A stretch of DNA of 64,000 nucleotides from Scedosporium boydii (taxonomy: Eukaryota; Ascomycota; Sordariomycetes; Microascales; Microascaceae): positions 124,001-188,000 of the forward strand of contig NJFT01000007.1 in assembly GCA_002221725.1 (NCBI GenBank). The letters are read 5' to 3'. How positions within the stretch are numbered: the stretch's first letter is position 1; every line of letters starts with the position of its first letter. The notes beneath the pieces were generated by a model that did not search any database, was not told where the DNA came from, and saw only the letters and a list, made by a program, of their open reading frames with translations. This document shows positions 11,391 to 21,438 of the stretch, piece after piece. A program made the translations under genes and the position numbers.

Positions 11391-14300
11391 ATGGTTAGCC
11401 CAGGGTACGTATGAATAATTCCCAGCCATGTTCCATCACGAGCTATTCCCCCCACCTCCCCCCCTTCCTGAGGGGAGTCAGGCAACACACGGAGCTCGCT
11501 AGCTCGTGGCCCCTATCTCCTGTCTACAAGTCTACAATGCGCCTTGCTAACGTGCAACCTGCTTGGTAGGACATTAAAGTCGCTTTCCAGGGCAATCAAC
11601 TCTCATATCGCCAATCTATCCGTCCCGTTACCCGAGGATCTTACCGAAGCGATCGACAGTTACCTTCACAAGCACGAAAAGCATGATGACTCGAGCTCCG
11701 AGAGACTCCAGGAGGAGCTTTTATCGGTCTATCAGAGATACGTGAAGGACCGCACAGATCTCCTTGCTGGCTTCATCGCGATCTTGTCCCGGCTCGTGCC
11801 TATGCTCCAAACGCCTGCGCGAATTGGACAATGGTGGGATCTGCTAAATGATAAGGTGGAGGAGAATTTCTCGACCGAGAAAGGGTTAATGACAGAATGC
11901 ACTTCGGCAGTGCATGATCTTCTGGCGTTGGATGATATAGGCTCTGGTGTTGAGGGCAGCCACGATGTCCTCAACCCATTCGCTGAGCGCCTACTTCGCA
12001 CGTGGATAGAGAATTACCAGGCCAGCCCTGCCAAAAAGAATGCCGAGCCTATCGAGAGGTCTGCGCGGGAGTCGCTGAGATATTATGGAAGGGGGAAGCC
12101 CAAGGTAAGATAAAAAGAGTTCGAACCGGTGGTGTTTTCTTTGGAGAATTTCTCACATACTCACATACTTTCCCTTAGGACTTCCTTGCCATCCTAGACA
12201 AGTTCTTCGTAAGAGCAGAGTACCGGATCAAGATAGCTACCCTGCTTTGCGACTTCATCGGGCAGCAACCCCCTCACCTATACCAAGTTTTGCAGACACC
12301 GTTATTCAACAATATATTGAAATGCCTTGAGCTCGATACGTCAACGACTGTTGTATCGACAACTCTAACGGCGTTAACGATGCTGTTACCTCAAATGCCG
12401 AGCTCCCTCGTTCCGTATCTACCGACTCTCTTCAATATCTATGCTCGATTGCTGTTCTGGCACAGAGAAAGGTCAAGCAGCCCTCACTACCCCGGTGAGC
12501 AGAGCAGCCGGAAGCCTCTAATCGACCCTTCCGGATGGGACATTTGCCAATATACACCAGATCTGGATGGCAATGAGATCCCTCTCCTACGGGCTTATTT
12601 CACTATTCTTTACGGACTCTATCCTATCAATTTTATGGACTATATTCGAAAGCCACACCGCTACTTAAGACATGCCAATGCCCCTAACGCCGACGCAATC
12701 GAGGTGCAGCCCAGTGAAATCCGGCATCATTCGGAGATATTTCGCCGGGGCCATCTGCTGCACCCAAACTTCTACCATCTCACCATCGAATCCGAAAAGA
12801 CAGACCACGGACGTTGGCATTCCAGTGAACCAGCGGAAGTCGTTGCCGAGTGCGCGGCGTTGTGTGTCATGGCCGATAACCCTACACACGAAGCAGCTCT
12901 GGGACAGCCGTCGGCTGCCAGGACCTCGAGTTTGTTTTCCAGAGAGGACGGAGTGCTCCGGGACGCACCCAATCGCGGGCTCTTAGGGGATCAGAATCTC
13001 GGCGAGACCGTTGAATCATCTGCTAACAGCCATAAGGCGCTAACAGCCCAACGGCACAGCTCTCTATCAAGCCAGCAATCGCAAAAGGACTCGGTTGATG
13101 CGCGACACCGAAGCCTCAGTGGAGCTGATAGCCCGACGCTACCTCCTCATCTTGCCATTCCAAACTCGCGCCCCCAAGCCCAAAAGCCCGCCATCGGCCA
13201 GACCCTTACAAATGATAGCGTACCGTCGCTATCGCTCAGTCACCAAGACTCGAACTCCGAGATTGCTCCTGTAGCCCCTCTCCCCCTCGGTGGCCCAAAA
13301 CAAGGGGGCCAAGGGGGCTTTCTGGTTTTAGCTGGGGATCCCAATGCGCAGATATCGCAGCTACATCGACAGGTCCTCTCGCTGCAAAACGACTTAGCCT
13401 TTGAGCGATACCTGAAACAGCAACATGTGGCCCACATGGCGGAGCTGAGGCGACGCCAGATGCAGGAAGCGGCTTCCGAGGCGGAGTTGCAGAATCTCCT
13501 CATTGCCAATCGAAATTTAAAGAGAGGCTTCGAGGAGGCGAGAAAGGCGGAGATGCAAGTGAAGAAGGAATCCGAGAAGAGTCGAAGCCTCGCCAAGAAG
13601 TGGGAGGCCGACCTATCAGCGAAACTCAAAACCCTGCGCGAGGAGTCCAAGAAGACGAAGGCGAGGATTGGGGAGTTGGAACGGGATCTCGAGGCTGCGA
13701 GGAAAGAGTGCGATAAGCTCAAGACCCTGGTTTGCGAGTTCGAAGTTCGCGAACTTAACTGGAAGCAGAGCTCTCAGTCTCACGAACTCGACAAGACCGA
13801 AATCGATAGGTTAAAGGCCGAGGTGGCAAGACTGACTGTTGTCGAGCGAGATTTCCAGGGTAAGGAGGCTGAGATGGAGCGAGCGGTTGAGGCGGCGTCC
13901 AACGCGGAGAGCCAGGTTGAGATGCTCGATCAGAAGCTCGCGGCGCAGGAACATGCCCTTGAACAAGTCAAGAAACTCTACGAGTCGCAAATCGTCGTGC
14001 TCAAATCCAAGTTGATCGAGACGCAGGAAAACATGAACAATGGGAAGAGAGCGTCGCCGGCAGCGAATGCCGCTGTGGAGAGTGCACTGGCGGCTAGTCG
14101 GGCTAAGCAGGCTGAGCTGCAGAAGCAGTACAGCCTCCTTATGCGTAAGTACACGATCCTCCAGTCGTCCCTCCTCGACATGAGATGCGACCCGGCCATG
14201 AACCCCGTCAAGGAGACGGGGATGTGGTCGGATGGCGACGGCGAGGGATCGCCGCCCATGTCTTCGAGTCCGACGCAGACCCGATCGCGGACACAGCGCC

Positions 14301-14672
14301 AGTTCTCTGACCCCGATGCTTTTCCCGGTGGGGGCGCGTCATTTAACGCGACACCTCCTCTCGATCCGCGGGGCGCGGGTCAGTCCGCAGTGGGAAGTCC
14401 TCCGGGGGTGAGCACGCTGGCAGAGGGTGGCGTGGCGCTGCCGGTAATGTCCCAGAGTCCCGAACTGCGGTTCCATGGTAGGGGTAAGTTTTTGCCATCT
14501 CTAACCGACCATCCATTGAGAGACCCCGGTGTTAGGGTTAGGGTTAACGACGTGATATGTAGGTGGTGTCCAGAACCGGATCCGCAAGGAGGGAAAGGAC
14601 AAGAAGCCGCAGGAGAGCGACAAGAAGGATAGGAAGGCGAGCGGGCTTAGAAACATTAAAAATCTTATCTAA
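11391..14672 (+). CDS. TSC1: Hamartin homologue, TSC complex subunit Tsc1
   Basis: Four exons (11391-11404, 11570-12104, 12179-14483, 14563-14672) give 987 residues. The first exon codes only MVSPG; it was chosen because its GG phase joins exactly to the next exon after a 165-bp intron. Residues about 1-330 form the helical hamartin N-terminal domain (LTEAIDSYLHKH, FAERLLRTWIENYQ, FVRAEYRIKIATLLCDF, and the conserved YPINFMDYIRKP). A low-complexity Ser/Pro/Gln linker follows. A long coiled coil (about 573-860) begins at ISQLHRQVLSLQNDLAFERY, the family hallmark. The tail is basic and ends in GLRNIKNLI. With Tsc2 it restrains Rheb and TOR signalling. The last intron carries telomere-like repeats. 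Confidence 0.94.
14531..14548 (+). repeat. Telomere-like TTAGGG repeats inside a TSC1 intron
   Basis: The 79-bp last intron contains GTTAGGGTTAGGGTTAAC: two full TTAGGG units plus a partial one. TTAGGG is the usual telomere repeat of filamentous fungi. Confidence 0.85.
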
Positions 14673-15303
14673 GTACGAGGTGGGAACAAGTATCATGGCA
14701 AAAACGGAACGCATTTATGAATTAGGATGAACAGGACTATGGATGATTTTCATTTCTCTAGATTGGGGGTGGGATGACTTGGTGCCGAGGTGTATTAGCA
14801 GTCACGTAAAAGCGACAGAATTACGAATAGGCTGCAAAGCCAAAATGTCTATAATGTATCACGGCGTCCATCTAAGTGCTAAGAGCAATGACATGGCGTT
14901 CACAGTCCCGGTCCGCATGGAAGGTGACGACTATACAGCTGACGTGGGATAGAAGGGGTTGTCAAGAATGGTGAGTGTCATCGATATATGTATACGTTTG
15001 AACAATCTCTCACATTTCTCGCTGACCAAGCAAGGAGATGAAGTTTAAACTTATGATTCTATAAAAATAAAAATAAAAACCCCCGATGCTTTCCCAATGT
15101 TCCCCTGTGTTCCTCATTCTGGTGCCTGAAAGTGTATATACAATCGTGATCTATTTTAAAAAAGTCGAGGTTTAATGATCATGCGCGTGGAGGTTGGAAA
15201 ATGAATGAGTCATGTGCTAAAAGTGTTTGAAAAAAAGGTTGTAATACATTCGTGCGTCGACGTTTCGGTTTTCATTGCAGGTCGTTGCAGTCTGCGGTCC
15301 CGT
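14673..15303. other. Tail-to-tail spacer, TSC1 / GH17 gene
   Basis: AT-rich sequence between convergent genes, with an A-rich stretch near 15060-15080 and likely 3' UTRs. No gene is seen. Confidence 0.6.
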
Positions 15304-16988
15304 TTAGAATACGGCAGCGGCAACGATGAGGGCGACGACGGAGGCGAGCACAGAGTTGAGTTTGTTGGAGCTGCCGGCGCTGGGGGCGGCCTGTTGGTCG
15401 TTGGAGCCGGAGCTAGATCCTGTGCCAGAGCCCGATCCCGATCCCGAATCAGATCCGGAACCAGATCCAGATCCAGAGCTAGAACCAGATCCGGAGCCGG
15501 AACCGGAGCTAGAGCCAGAGCCCGAACCAGATCCAGAACCAGTTCCTGAGCCGGAGCCAGTATTGGAGGCAGGATTGGAGCCAGAGCCAGAACCGGAACC
15601 AGAGCCCGATCCGGAGTCGGAGCCGCCATTGCTCCCGCTATTTCCTGAGTCTGTGGGGACTGGGGTATTAGTTCCATTACCCGTGCTTCCGCTGCCACTT
15701 CCACCCGTGGGGGTTGGAGTAGTGTTTCCACTACCCGAAGAGGGAGAGGTACCGTTGCTACCGCCGTTGTTGCTGCCGTTGTTGCCACCGTTGTTATTGC
15801 CGCTATTGTTACCGCTGTCATTACCGCCGCTGTTGCCTCCATCATTGTTACCGCCGTTGTTGTTACCACCGTTGTTGTTTCCGCCGTTGTTGCCGCCACT
15901 ACTATTACATGTGTTAGTTGTTACCATACTAGCCGAAGGTGCGATATGAATATAACCAGGGATGGAACTTACGATGAGCCATCGCAAGAGAGGTCATATA
16001 GTGGCTTGGAGTTCAAGTCCTTGATAATACCGAAGCTAGGGTTAGGGGTAGTCGGGGCAGCATCGAGGAGGGTGTACCACCACACATTCGTGTTACCGAA
16101 CAGGGGGCAGCCAACATCCTTCCAGTATTTCCTAGCATTCTCAATCGAGGGAACAGCATCGCCAAAGTTCTTTCCGCTCACAGGCCAACCGGTCTCCGTA
16201 ATCCAAACCTCCTTGCCGCCTGCAGCAGCCCTCGTAGCACCAAGAGCATCGTTGAAGAGAGCAGCGCCGTTCGAGATGGCGTTGGCATGCGTATCCTCGA
16301 AATAAGGATACCCATCAAAACCAAGCCAATCGCAAGCGTCAATAACAGCCTTGTTAGACCCGTTCACAAAAGCGGTCCAGGTATCGACATGGCCGATCTT
16401 GACGCCGGAAAGGGCCGTGCCCTTGATGAGGTCGCGGACGGACTTGATGTAACCGACAAGGGTGTCCGGGTTCGCGCCGGCGAATTCCTTGTTGGCGATG
16501 CCGGTTGGGGAGATGCGGTAAAGGTCCTCGCTGCCGACGGAGATGCCGGCGACGACGCCGGATAGGCTGTCGCCATATTTCTGGATGGCTTTTTGTAGGG
16601 CGGCGAGCTCGTTGTTGAAGATGGCTTCGCCGGCGGAGGCCCAGAGGCCGAGGAGGAGGCTGGTCTTGGTGCTGATTGCGGCGGGGATGGCTTCGATGGG
16701 GTCGTTGGCAGTGTTTCCTTGCTATTCTACGTGTTAGTCATTTTTTCATCATTTTTAATTTTCTCGCTTCATTTTTATTATGCGTACGATCATGGTATAG
16801 AGACGAGCACTGTTAAACGCGCCATTGGTACCGTCGAGGCCTTGCGCAGCTTTAAATTCGGCCTCGAAGTCGGACTGGGACTTGACCTGGCCGGTTGTGA
16901 AAGTGTTACCGTAGTTGAAGCCCTGGATGGCGGCGGCGGCTGTCGAAACGACGGCCGCGAGGGCCAGGGAGTTTGCAACAGAGTGCAT
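15304..16988 (-). CDS. GPI-anchored GH17 endo-1,3-beta-glucanase
   Basis: Three exons (16988-16788, 16721-15973, 15901-15304) give 515 residues. A signal peptide (residues 1-20, ending at AAAA-IQG) precedes the GH17 start [10 protein letters not shown]. The likely acid/base is Glu132 in [10 protein letters not shown] and the nucleophile is Glu243 in [12 protein letters not shown]. From about residue 317 the protein becomes a long Asn/Gly then Ser/Gly-rich spacer of nearly 170 residues. It ends in a hydrophobic tail ([17 protein letters not shown]) after small residues, typical of a GPI signal. It should act in the cell wall on beta-1,3-glucan, like Bgl2/EglC-type enzymes. The first intron's acceptor has a near alternative a few bases upstream; the one used keeps the frame. 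Confidence 0.93.
15380..15900 (-). repeat. Low-complexity Asn/Gly/Ser coding repeats
   Basis: The C-terminal spacer of the GH17 protein is coded by degenerate short repeats: GGN/AAC-rich units near 15780-15900 and GGATCN/GGCTCN-type hexamers near 15410-15640. The repetition also keeps other frames open, so long antisense open frames here are by-products. Confidence 0.85.
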
Positions 16989-17088
16989 TGTGCAGGTTGT
17001 TTTTAGATTTTGTTTCTCTCTCTTAGAAACCTGAAATGTGAAGCGAGAGTGGGATCCCAAGTGCCAAGAGAAGTAACGGGAGGTCGAA

Positions 17089-17094
17089 TATATA
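17089..17094 (-). promoter_or_regulatory. Possible TATA box of the GH17 gene
   Basis: TATATA lies about 100 bp before the GH17 start, at a reasonable distance for a fungal TATA element. Position and sequence are the only evidence. Confidence 0.35.
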
Positions 17095-17832
17095 CGCTTG
17101 TGGTATTGTACTTCGTATTGGTGATCCTTTTCTAGATCGGTTGCCCCGGACCAAGTATAAGAGTCAACAAAGGGCTCAATATTTTAATCTCGTAAATAGC
17201 GAACGTATGTGGAGGGAACGGGAGGAGAAGGAATGTCTCGACAAAAATGGGCTGAAGAGGTTTCTTTAAGATGTTCCACAAAGAGATCAATGATCCATTC
17301 ACTTCTACGAACTATTGTGCTATTTAGCTCCACCAACCGAGGGCAACAGAGAGAAACATGCAGCATGGGGTTTTTAGGCGAGGCAGAAAATACGAGGTGG
17401 CACCTCGCATGCAGCTTCGGACTGGACAACGAAGGTACAAATCGAGGGGTTTCGATGCGTCGAGGAAAGGCTTGTATTTACGAAGTATTGCGCTTCACTA
17501 ACTCGACTTCGGCTGGACCTGGCGGATCCCCTCGATTCGGCAGCCGGTGGCGTATTCCTTCCTCATTCTCAGTCTGTGTATGGCTCAACTCGGGCACCTT
17601 AGCTCTTTGGGATCCGCTAAGACCGGCTTGCTCAGCTTCGGTTTTCAGGTCCGGCCCACTTGGGCTCTGGTGATGGGCGATGGGCTGGCGATGGGATGAC
17701 ATCCAGCCTGGACCTGCATTGGGCGTGCGTTCAACCAGGTCCCAAAAGCGCTTCTGGAGGCTGGGGGCCAATTCAATTAGAGGCGGGTTCCTCGAGATGA
17801 CGTATGGGTAGCATCGATCAATGGATCGGATC

Positions 17833-17842
17833 ATCAATTGAT
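17833..17842. repeat. Palindrome ATCAATTGAT, copy 1
   Basis: A perfect 10-bp palindrome. Identical copies occur at 19200, 23929 and 23991, all intergenic. Confidence 0.7.
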
Positions 17843-18901
17843 CAATCGGTCCAACTTGGAATGAGGTGTTGAGTGGTAGTAACCGTGACACCTGATTTTC
17901 CATTATTGTTTGCTTTTCTCCCTCTTTGATGGATTTGATATTCTCGAAGCGGTGGACAACTGCAACCTCAACCTCGTATTGAAGACGTCATGGGGTACAA
18001 TTGTACCACTGTTTCTCGTGACCCGACAGACCCACACGGCAGCCGGCAAACATCAATGATCAATTCAATCATTGAACATCCCGTCCTGAGGGCATTGGGG
18101 TTCTTTCATTTTCATTTTTTTTTTTTCTTTTCTCTTCTTTTCTTTCTTTTTCTCTTTTCCCTCAAACCATCTAAACTAAACTCCTCCAACCCCTTGCATG
18201 ACTGCTGGCTGGTCTGACCAGTGATAGTCTCACTAATGATGTACTTCTGTGCTGGAACTGCATCTGCGGAATGCCAGCGAAGCACCCAGCGCCATCATTG
18301 ATGTGCTCCGACCGAATCTGGCGAGTGGTGTATGTATGCGTACCTGTGAAGTAACGCCTCAACCCCTGAGCCCTTCCATTCTTCTCGATGGTGGCGTACA
18401 GCTTCTCCTGGTGTTACGGAGTACGCATCACCATCGCGGCTTAGTGCCTCCACTTCCAAACTTTGGAGCCCTGAAAACGTAAAACATCGGATGTTTGTTG
18501 GTTGCAGGTCTGCTGTGTGGCCCGGTGGCTGTTATGAGACATACTGGTTGTTGGGCTCCTGGAAAGTCAAGGGCGAAACGGACTTTCAAGTTGGCAAGCA
18601 CGAAGATACGTTGAGGCCTACATACTCGCATAATAAGGACTCAGAAGCGGATGCTGGGATCACGGGCAACTAACTGTGCGGATTCGTGGTTCTCAACCCA
18701 CACACGACAGCTTTCCAAACATATATGGAAATAGCACGGCATTCGTTGCACTCAAAACTAGGGTCCTGTCCATTCTTGAGTCGGATCCGGCCACTGGCGG
18801 GATTTCCCTACCTGCCATCTTTGGATCGCGATGCCGAGCCCAACGTCACAGCCTCGACCTGAGCCGTCCCATCAAGGTTTAAGGGTCCTTCCTCCGTACA
18901 C

Positions 18902-19016
18902 TACGAAGTACGCCAAATTAACACCGGCATGAACTTGGGATCAACCCGATCGCCCGGGAAGGACCCTTGCTAAAAAATTCCGGGATCCAGCACCTCTCAG
19001 CATGGAGTACTTCGTA
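18902..19016. repeat. Pair of opposed TACGAAGTA / TACTTCGTA motifs
   Basis: TACGAAGTA at 18902-18910 and TACTTCGTA at 19008-19016 face each other about 100 bp apart. They flank non-coding sequence with no other feature. Confidence 0.65.
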
Positions 19017-19199
19017 TATTAAGTAGATATAACATGAAATAATTATTGACTTGAGTTCCCGGCGCCTTTTATTTCCCGGAATAGCAAACTCAGCTCAATG
19101 AACTGCTGTGAAGTAATAAACCCGTCGCCTAATATACAATGACGTTACCTTTGTATGCGGACTGGTCTTATGATGTAATTGCTCGTCTGATGGATAGAA

Positions 19200-19209
19200 A
19201 TCAATTGAT
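19200..19209. repeat. Palindrome ATCAATTGAT, copy 2
   Basis: Identical to copy 1. It is followed at once by AT-rich ATTGAAATTGATTGATTG-type sequence, about 540 bp before the ZIP transporter start. Confidence 0.7.
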
Positions 19210-19745
19210 ATTATTGAAATTGATTGATTGAGGCAAGGAATCGAGATGCGGCTCTCTCTCTGTCTCATCACCGCAATTACTTCATCGGAACCAGAACATG
19301 GATTCAACATGGGTCTTTTCCATCCAAAAAGATGGGCGACCTCGAGATTTCAAAAGGTTGATTGGTTCTTCTTTGCCATGCTCTTCGATCGATTGGCGGA
19401 ATGTAGTGCTGCGATTGTCCTCGATTCGATTTGATGCGACATCGGTGGGGGAAATTATGATTTTCCCCCTAATCAAGCTCAACTGTGGCTTGATCTTGGG
19501 ACCTCAGCCTTGATTGCTCCGCAGCATTTTTTTCTTCTTCCCATCTCCTCTCCTAGTCTACGATCTCGTGAACGTGAATGTGGAGCCGGATGCGAGTGTG
19601 ACGCGAAACTTCCTTTCTCCTCGATTATTTTTCTCCCTTCCCGCTTCTTCAGGGCAAAACTAGCGTCACGGCGACAAAGGGGATAACACACCCACGCGAC
19701 CACCCTGTTAAGCCCGATCCGACGACAAGATCCAAGATCTCCGAC

Positions 19746-21438
19746 ATGATCTCCAACAGATCCCGCTGGGCACTCTTCGTGCTTGCCGTGTTAGCGCTCG
19801 GGGTATCGGCCAACGTGACGTCAATCGAGAACCTCAGCCTGGAGACCCTCGACGAAAAGCTTCAGGTATCGTTTTTCCACATGCAACTCGTCTTCCCCCC
19901 CTTCCCGCCGCCTGCCATCTACGCGAAGCAGCGCACGCGACAAATTCCCTGTAACCTCCCCCAAAGAAATCTTCCCTCGGCTTACCGTTTTTTTTTTTTT
20001 TTTCTCTTTTAGACATGCTCCATCGTTCAGGACCTCAACGCGCACAAGGCCGCCCGCGCCCAAGAACACTCTACCTTCATCTCCCGACTCTTCGCCGTCC
20101 TCTTCCCTGGGAGCCCCGCCGTCAATGCGCTCCTCGCGACTCTATACATCTCGGGTCCGCCCAACTTCCTCCTCGCCCTCTGCCCGACGAACATTGACCC
20201 ATCCTCGCTTACCATCATGGTGGCCTTCGCCGTGGGAGGTTTGATGGGCGACACGTTGTTCCACCTGCTTCCCGAGATCTTCCTTGGCGAAGAGGAGCAT
20301 GGTAAGGTCAAGTTTGTGCTCGTCGAGCCGAATAGGAATCTTTTGCTCGGGTTGGCCATCCTTGTGGGTTTCATGACGTTTGTGGCTATGGATAAGACTT
20401 TGAGGATCTTGACTGGCGGAGCTGGACATGATCATAGTCATGGACACGGACACTCTCACGAGAATGAGGTAGCTACGTCTGCATCATCCTCGTCTGTTGA
20501 TACGGGCAAGAAGGGTGCCAAGTCTCGCAAGAAGGGGTCCGCCGAGGCCGAGAAGGACCACGACCACGACCATGCTTCGGAGGGCAAGGAAATTAGCCCT
20601 AGTATGAAGATGGGTGGTGTCCTCAACCTCATGTGCGTCAGCAAACCCCCCTTACCAGTGTGTTGTAACGAGAGAGGAGATGATAAGCTGACAACAAATG
20701 AAAATAGTGCCGACTTCACGCATAACATCACCGACGGCCTCGCCATGTCAGCCAGTTTCTACGCCTCCCCCACCGTCGGCGCCAGCACCACCCTTGCCGT
20801 CTTCCTCCACGAGATCCCCCACGAGGTCGGCGACTTTGCCCTCCTCGTCCAATCGGGATTCTCCAAGCGGGCCGCCATGGGCGCCCAGTTCGTCACCGCC
20901 ATTGGTGCGTTCCTCGGTACCTTGATCGGAATCTTCATCCAGGAGTTTGGTGGTAGCAATGCGGAGGACGACATGTCCATGACGGGTGGTATCTGGGGTA
21001 CTAGCTTGGTGAGTTGCAGTTTCTTCTATCCGCCACACCTTCGTCTTGCTCCCCGGCTAGCCCTACAGCACAAGTGATATTACCTTCCCTCCGCGCATTC
21101 TGGTGCGAGCGGCGTAGTCGACGACCTGCATCAGTAGTGCGGGTCCGGGAAGTGAGGGCGGTAGCATTCATCTCGTTGCACAATCCTTCGGGGCAGACAT
21201 TTAGGGCTGGGAAATCGGAAAAAGGAAAAAAGCTAACAGGGTAACCTTGCAGACCTGGGGTGACATGCTCCTTCCTTTCACGGCAGGAACGTTCCTCTAC
21301 GTCGGAACCGTGGCTGTCATCCCCGAGCTCCTGGAGACGGGTCCCAACAAGGCGCTGGAGCTAAGGAAAACGCTGGGCCAGTTTGCCGCGGTCGCATTGG
21401 GCGCCGGCATCATGCTTTTCATCTCTTGGCACGATTAG
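19746..21438 (+). CDS. ZIP-family zinc transporter (KE4/SLC39A7-like)
   Basis: Four exons (19746-19865, 20013-20632, 20708-21008, 21253-21438) give 408 residues. A signal peptide (about 1-22) and lumenal helix come first, then membrane segments beginning around LTIMVAFAVGGLMGDTLFHLLPE. A His-rich loop follows (HDHSHGHGHSHE and DHDHDHASEG). The metal site is formed by THNITDGLAMSASF (His252, Asp256) and HEIPHEVGDFALL (His281, His285), the ZIP signature. The architecture matches endomembrane KE4-type carriers that release zinc from ER or Golgi to cytosol (yeast Yke4), rather than plasma-membrane Zrt proteins. The third intron is unusually long for this window (244 bp) and has a CTAACAG branch-like sequence near its 3' end. 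Confidence 0.94.

Larger units (their letters stand above)
16989..19745. other. 2.8 kb intergenic region, GH17 gene / ZIP transporter
   Basis: A divergent gap with no recognisable gene; open frames of up to 154 codons show no domain. It contains four exact TACTTCGTA/TACGAAGTA motifs (17109, 17479, 18902, 19008), one TACGGAGTA (18415), two ATCAATTGAT palindromes (17833, 19200) and a pyrimidine-rich run at 18110-18165. Confidence 0.55.

Noticed and set aside
15210..15949. Long open frames on both strands over the GH17 stalk, including a Glu/Pro-rich one
   Set aside because: They arise from repeat DNA; the GH17 frame has a signal peptide, catalytic domain and GPI tail, so the others are by-products.
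17209..17673. 154-codon open frame in the GH17/ZIP gap
   Set aside because: No recognisable domain; an overlapping minus-strand frame of similar length looks equally random.
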